Below, piece by piece: positions 61,208 to 64,000 of a DNA stretch of 64,000 nucleotides (the stretch's first letter is position 1; each line of letters begins with the position of its first letter). The position numbers and the translations under genes were made by a program. The notes below the pieces were generated by a model. It searched no databases, had not been told where the DNA came from, and saw nothing but the letters and a program-made list of their open reading frames with translations. Source of the DNA: Palsa-89 sp963774655 (GTDB lineage Bacteria > Acidobacteriota > Terriglobia > Bryobacterales > Bryobacteraceae). The stretch is from positions 2,170,001-2,234,000 of the forward strand of contig CAVZFZ010000006.1 of the NCBI GenBank assembly GCA_963774655.1, written 5' to 3'.

Positions 61208-61586
61208 TTCGTGCTCCCAGCACTCGTTCCAGTTCCTCGCGCAATGCCTCGGGCGAAAAAGGTTTGGTCATGTAGCCTTGCGCTCCGAGCGACAGCATCT
61301 TTAGGATGCGGGCTTTGGTGGCATCGGTCGAAATCACCAGTGTCGGAACGGATCGAAGCCGCTCGTCGCTTCCCAGCCGCTTCAACAATTCCTCCCCGTT
61401 CATCTTCGGCATGTTGATGTCCGTCAGGATCACATCCACCGATTTGCCTTCTAAACAGGCCAGCGCTTCTTCGCCGTTGGATGCTTCCAGGCACTCGCCC
61501 ACTTCGAATCCGGATAACGTCAAAACCCGCCGGATGAAGCCTCGCATCGCCGCCGAGTCGTCCACAATCATTACCGAGAACGGCAT
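61200..61586 (-). CDS. cheY: Chemotaxis response regulator CheY
   Basis: Predicted 128-residue single receiver. FSVMIVDDSAAMRGFIRRVL, phospho-Asp in ILTDINMPKMNGEEL, the switch Thr in LVISTDATKA and Lys in MTKPFSPEAL. ATG at 61586 is the proper start (four bases after cheD). Phosphorylated by CheA; target (flagellar switch or another machinery) unknown since no motility genes are in view. Confidence 0.92.
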   Translation of the reverse strand: MPFSVMIVDDSAAMRGFIRRVLTLSGFEVGECLEASNGEEALACLEGKSVDVILTDINMPKMNGEELLKRLGSDERLRSVPTLVISTDATKARILKMLSLGAQGYMTKPFSPEALREELERVLGARSA

Positions 61587-61590
61587 GCTG

Positions 61591-62109
61591 TTAGATCTCC
61601 ACTGCTTTCTTCGGGGAACGGCTTGGCGCCAGCTCTTTTTCCACTCCACCGGCTTCCCGAATCCATAGCCGGCCAGTGGCGAGATCCAGGCGAATTGTTC
61701 GCGAGACCTCTCCGCCCACCGCCTCCGCGGAAATCAGGACGCCCGCCTTCCACAGGATCTTGCGCGCCGCCAGATAATTGCGCTTGCCAATTTGAAAAAC
61801 TCCCTGGCTGTCCAGCACCTGCGCGCCGCCGGCCAGCCGCACCAGCATTCTTCTGGGCTGGGCGCCGCTCGCGGATACCGCCTGAAATAATGCTTGGATA
61901 CCGGTGTCGGCGAACATATAGGGATTCTGCCGGGCTTTCTGGGCGTCCAAGGCCGATTCCGGTAGCATGTAGTGCAGCAGACCTCCTATCTTCGTGGTGG
62001 GGTCATAGAGGGCCACCGCAATGCACGACCCAAGTGCATAAGTGATTAACGTGGAATCCAGATCGTTACTCACTTTGCAGTCTGAAATTCCCACCACCAG
62101 AGATTTCAT
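61591..62109 (-). CDS. cheD: Chemoreceptor glutamine deamidase CheD
   Basis: Predicted 172 residues. Catalytic Cys in YALGSCIAVALYDPTTKIGGLLHYMLPES, with the His in LLHYML; RLAGGAQVLDSQGVFQIGKRNYLAARKIL completes the fold. Deamidates receptor glutamines and in some bacteria partners with CheC. The ATG overlaps the cheR stop by four bases. Confidence 0.94.
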   Translation of the reverse strand: MKSLVVGISDCKVSNDLDSTLITYALGSCIAVALYDPTTKIGGLLHYMLPESALDAQKARQNPYMFADTGIQALFQAVSASGAQPRRMLVRLAGGAQVLDSQGVFQIGKRNYLAARKILWKAGVLISAEAVGGEVSRTIRLDLATGRLWIREAGGVEKELAPSRSPKKAVEI

Positions 62110-63014
62110 CGTCCAGCTTCCTTCCGATAGGTAGCCGGCCGCACATACTTCAGTTCATGCTGGACGCCCGTGAGTGATTCCGAGTGGCCTACAAACAAAT
62201 AGCCTCCCGGCTCGATACACGCGCTCAGGCGTTCGACGATGTCTTCCTGCGTTCCTTTGTCGAAATACATCATCACGTTCCGGCAGAAGATCGCATGGAA
62301 AAATTTCCGCCGCGGGAACGGCTTTATCAAATTGAGGCGCTCGAACGAGATGCGGCTCATCAGTTCCGGTTTGAATTTGAACAGCCCTTTGCAATCGCCC
62401 GCGCCGCGCAGAAGAAAACCCTGCCGCCAGGCGTCGGGCAGGTCGCGAAAGCTTTCCATGGGGTATACGCCGCGCTTGGCGATTCCTAATACCCGCGTCG
62501 AGATATCGGTGGCCAGGATTCGGAAGTCCCGGCGCGCTCCGGCTCGCGTCAGCGCGTCGGACAAGCACATCGCAATGGTGTAGGGCTCCTCGCCGCTGGA
62601 ACTCGCCGCGCACCAGACCTGCAGCGTTGCGATATCTCGAAACTCCTCAACCACCGCCCGCGCCAGGAATTCGAAGTGCGCCTTCTCCCGCAGAAAGCTG
62701 GTATGGTTCGTGGTGAGCGAATCGATCAATCCAGTCAGCGCATCCCCGGTTGCATCCGCCAGCACGTGACGATAATACTCGTCAAAAGTTTTGAATTCGC
62801 CCTGGCGCAGGAATTTGCCCAAGCGCGCCGCTACCAACGCTTCTTTGCCGGCTTTGAGTTCCAGGCCGAACCGCTCATGCGCCAATTGACTGATCAGCCG
62901 GAACTCGCTGGTCTTGAGCGTCAGGCCGGCGCCGTAACATCCTTCCGAGCCGCGACCTGCTTCCGAGCCGCGACCGTGAGGGAGCCGGTGCTTTTGTCCA
63001 ATGGTCTCACTCAC
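62106..63014 (-). CDS. cheR: Chemotaxis protein methyltransferase CheR, REP-derived N-terminal extension
   Basis: Predicted 302 residues. The methyltransferase core is intact: ISQLAHERFGLELKAGKEALVAARL (N-terminal helical domain), TNHTSFLREKAHFEFL, VWCAASSSGEEPYTIAM (SAM), IFCRNVMMYFD and VGHSESLTGV. The GTG at 63014 is set by a GGAG site and an eight-base overlap with the cheA stop. Residues about 8-30 (KHRLPHGRGSEAGRGSEG and neighbours) are translated from a REP-like repeat, so this CheR has an added N-terminal tail of about 30 residues before the normal start (LTLKTSEFRLISQ). Confidence 0.9.
   Translation of the reverse strand: MSETIGQKHRLPHGRGSEAGRGSEGCYGAGLTLKTSEFRLISQLAHERFGLELKAGKEALVAARLGKFLRQGEFKTFDEYYRHVLADATGDALTGLIDSLTTNHTSFLREKAHFEFLARAVVEEFRDIATLQVWCAASSSGEEPYTIAMCLSDALTRAGARRDFRILATDISTRVLGIAKRGVYPMESFRDLPDAWRQGFLLRGAGDCKGLFKFKPELMSRISFERLNLIKPFPRRKFFHAIFCRNVMMYFDKGTQEDIVERLSACIEPGGYLFVGHSESLTGVQHELKYVRPATYRKEAGR
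62943..62997. repeat. REP-like element inside the cheR 5' coding region
   Basis: GAGCCGCGACCTGCTTCCGA and CCGAGCCGCGACCGTGAGGG with GCCGGTGCTTTT form one and a half copies of the REP core, read in frame in cheR. Confidence 0.85.
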
Positions 63015-64000
63015 TGTTTTTCGCTCCAAACAGCCCCTCCATGTCTAGAATCAGTCCCACGCGCCCATCGCCCAGAATCGCGCCGCCCGCTACGCCTGCG
63101 ATGTTGGCCATGCTCTCACCTAGAGTTTTGATCACTACTTCCTGCTTTCCGATCAACTCATCCACCATCAAACAGAAATGCCGGCCGCCGCTTTCGGAAA
63201 CGATCAACAGGCTCTCCCAGGGCTTGTCGAATCTTGGTTTCACTCCAAACCGCTGATGCAGCCGCACCAGCGGAAGCAGCGATCCACGCACCATCGCCAT
63301 CTCCTGACGGCCTTGCAAAGTGGAAATGGATTCTTCCGGCGGCTTCAGCATTTCGCGGACCGCGAAGATGGGGACAATATACCGTTGCCCTCCCACCCCC
63401 ACCACCAACCCGTCAATAATGGCCAGCGTCAGCGGCAGTTTCAGCAGAAACGTGGTGCCTTCCCCAGGCTGCGAGCTGACATCGATGCGCCCGCCGAGCT
63501 TGTGCACGCTCTTCCGGACCACATCCATCCCCACGCCGCGCCCGGAAACATCGGTGATCTGATCGGCAGTGGAAAAACCCGGCTGAAAGATCAGGTTAAA
63601 GATCTCGTTTTCGGCCGGCTGCGCGTCGGCGCTCAGCAGGCCTTTTTCGATCGCCTTGCGAAGAATTTTCGCCTGGTTCAATCCCCGGCCATCGTCGGAG
63701 ATTTGAATTACGATCTGGCCGGCTTGGTGGCCTGCCTTCAATCTCACGTGAGCGGCCGGTGGTTTACCGTTACGCACCCGCTCCTCCGGCGTTTCAATGC
63801 CGTGATCCACCGAGTTGCGCACCATGTGCATCAGGGGGTCCGCCAGATCCTCCACAATGTTGCGATCGAGTTCCGTTTCTTCCCCAAATAATTCCAGCTC
63901 CACCTGCTTACCTGCTTTGCGCGAGAGATCGCGGACCAAGCGGGACGTTTTCTGAAACAAGTGGCCCACCGGAATCATTCGCATGGACATCGCGGTGCGC
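63007..64000 (-). CDS. cheA: Chemotaxis histidine kinase CheA, partial (C-terminal part)
   Basis: The frame is open to the right edge; the Hpt and start are outside the window. Visible: dimerisation/ATPase region with the N-box NSVDHGIETPEER, G1 ISDDGRGLNQAKI, G2 VSGRGVGMDVVRKS, GEGTTFLLKLPLTLAIIDGL, and the C-terminal CheW-like regulatory domain (RYIVPIFAVREML, GSLLPLVRL, VDELIGKQEVVIKTLG). It receives receptor signals and phosphorylates CheY and CheB. First visible gene of the operon. Confidence 0.96.
   Translation of the reverse strand, partial: RTAMSMRMIPVGHLFQKTSRLVRDLSRKAGKQVELELFGEETELDRNIVEDLADPLMHMVRNSVDHGIETPEERVRNGKPPAAHVRLKAGHQAGQIVIQISDDGRGLNQAKILRKAIEKGLLSADAQPAENEIFNLIFQPGFSTADQITDVSGRGVGMDVVRKSVHKLGGRIDVSSQPGEGTTFLLKLPLTLAIIDGLVVGVGGQRYIVPIFAVREMLKPPEESISTLQGRQEMAMVRGSLLPLVRLHQRFGVKPRFDKPWESLLIVSESGGRHFCLMVDELIGKQEVVIKTLGESMANIAGVAGGAILGDGRVGLILDMEGLFGAKNSE

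Overview
The window is GC-rich chromosomal DNA that most resembles an Acidobacteriota bacterium of the Bryobacterales / Candidatus Solibacter type. The main pointers are a secreted protein with a BACON-like segment and a C-terminal domain of the kind described from Solibacter (TIGR03437), a large SBBP beta-propeller protein, a hopanoid gene (hpnE), and dispersed short palindromic repeats between genes. No tRNA, rRNA, phage, insertion sequence or CRISPR array was recognised.

Layout. 1-3.9 kb (minus): an envelope-maintenance operon reading regulator (XRE), NfeD/YuaF-like membrane protein, flotillin, PspA and a secreted rhodanese-like protein, with a readable sigma70 promoter and paired operator-like repeats. 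4.0-8.7 kb (plus): a giant secreted SBBP/Ig-like repeat protein carrying three almost identical 741-bp repeats and one frameshift. 8.7-31.4 kb: a surface-glycan region with glycosyltransferases, two large GT-A-like proteins, methyltransferases, a methyltransferase-GT2 fusion, four multi-pass membrane proteins (some GT-C-like), a nucleotide-sugar epimerase and a UDP-sugar dehydrogenase, ending with nadE. 31.4-38.7 kb: housekeeping and regulatory genes (Yip1, VOC protein, FliA/WhiG sigma factor, an IF-1 paralogue, a single-domain ClpB-like AAA+ protein, rsmI), then a damaged SRPBCC gene and a damaged hemH. 38.8-49.4 kb: secreted BACON protein, moaA, acs, two methyltransferase/isomerase genes, and an SppA-type signal peptide peptidase. 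49.5-59.5 kb: PilZ, a DapA-family lyase, a PLP decarboxylase, a hybrid histidine kinase lacking its phospho-accepting histidine, pyrD, ridA, hpnE and trpEG. 59.6-64 kb (minus): a chemotaxis operon cheA-cheR-cheD-cheY-cheX-cheB that runs off the right edge.

Two features cut across the whole window. First, three families of short repeats are scattered between and sometimes inside genes: a REP-like palindrome (at least nine sites), a GTTTCTG/GTTTCTC heptad repeat (five sites) and 17-nt micro-hairpins. REP-like sequence lies in frame in the 5' end of cheR, supplies the only ATG of infA, and supplies the C-terminus of a membrane protein. Second, at least seven otherwise well-conserved genes carry single-base indels, mostly insertions. 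This fits uncorrected sequencing errors at least as well as gene decay, so frameshifted genes should not be called dead without read-level checking.
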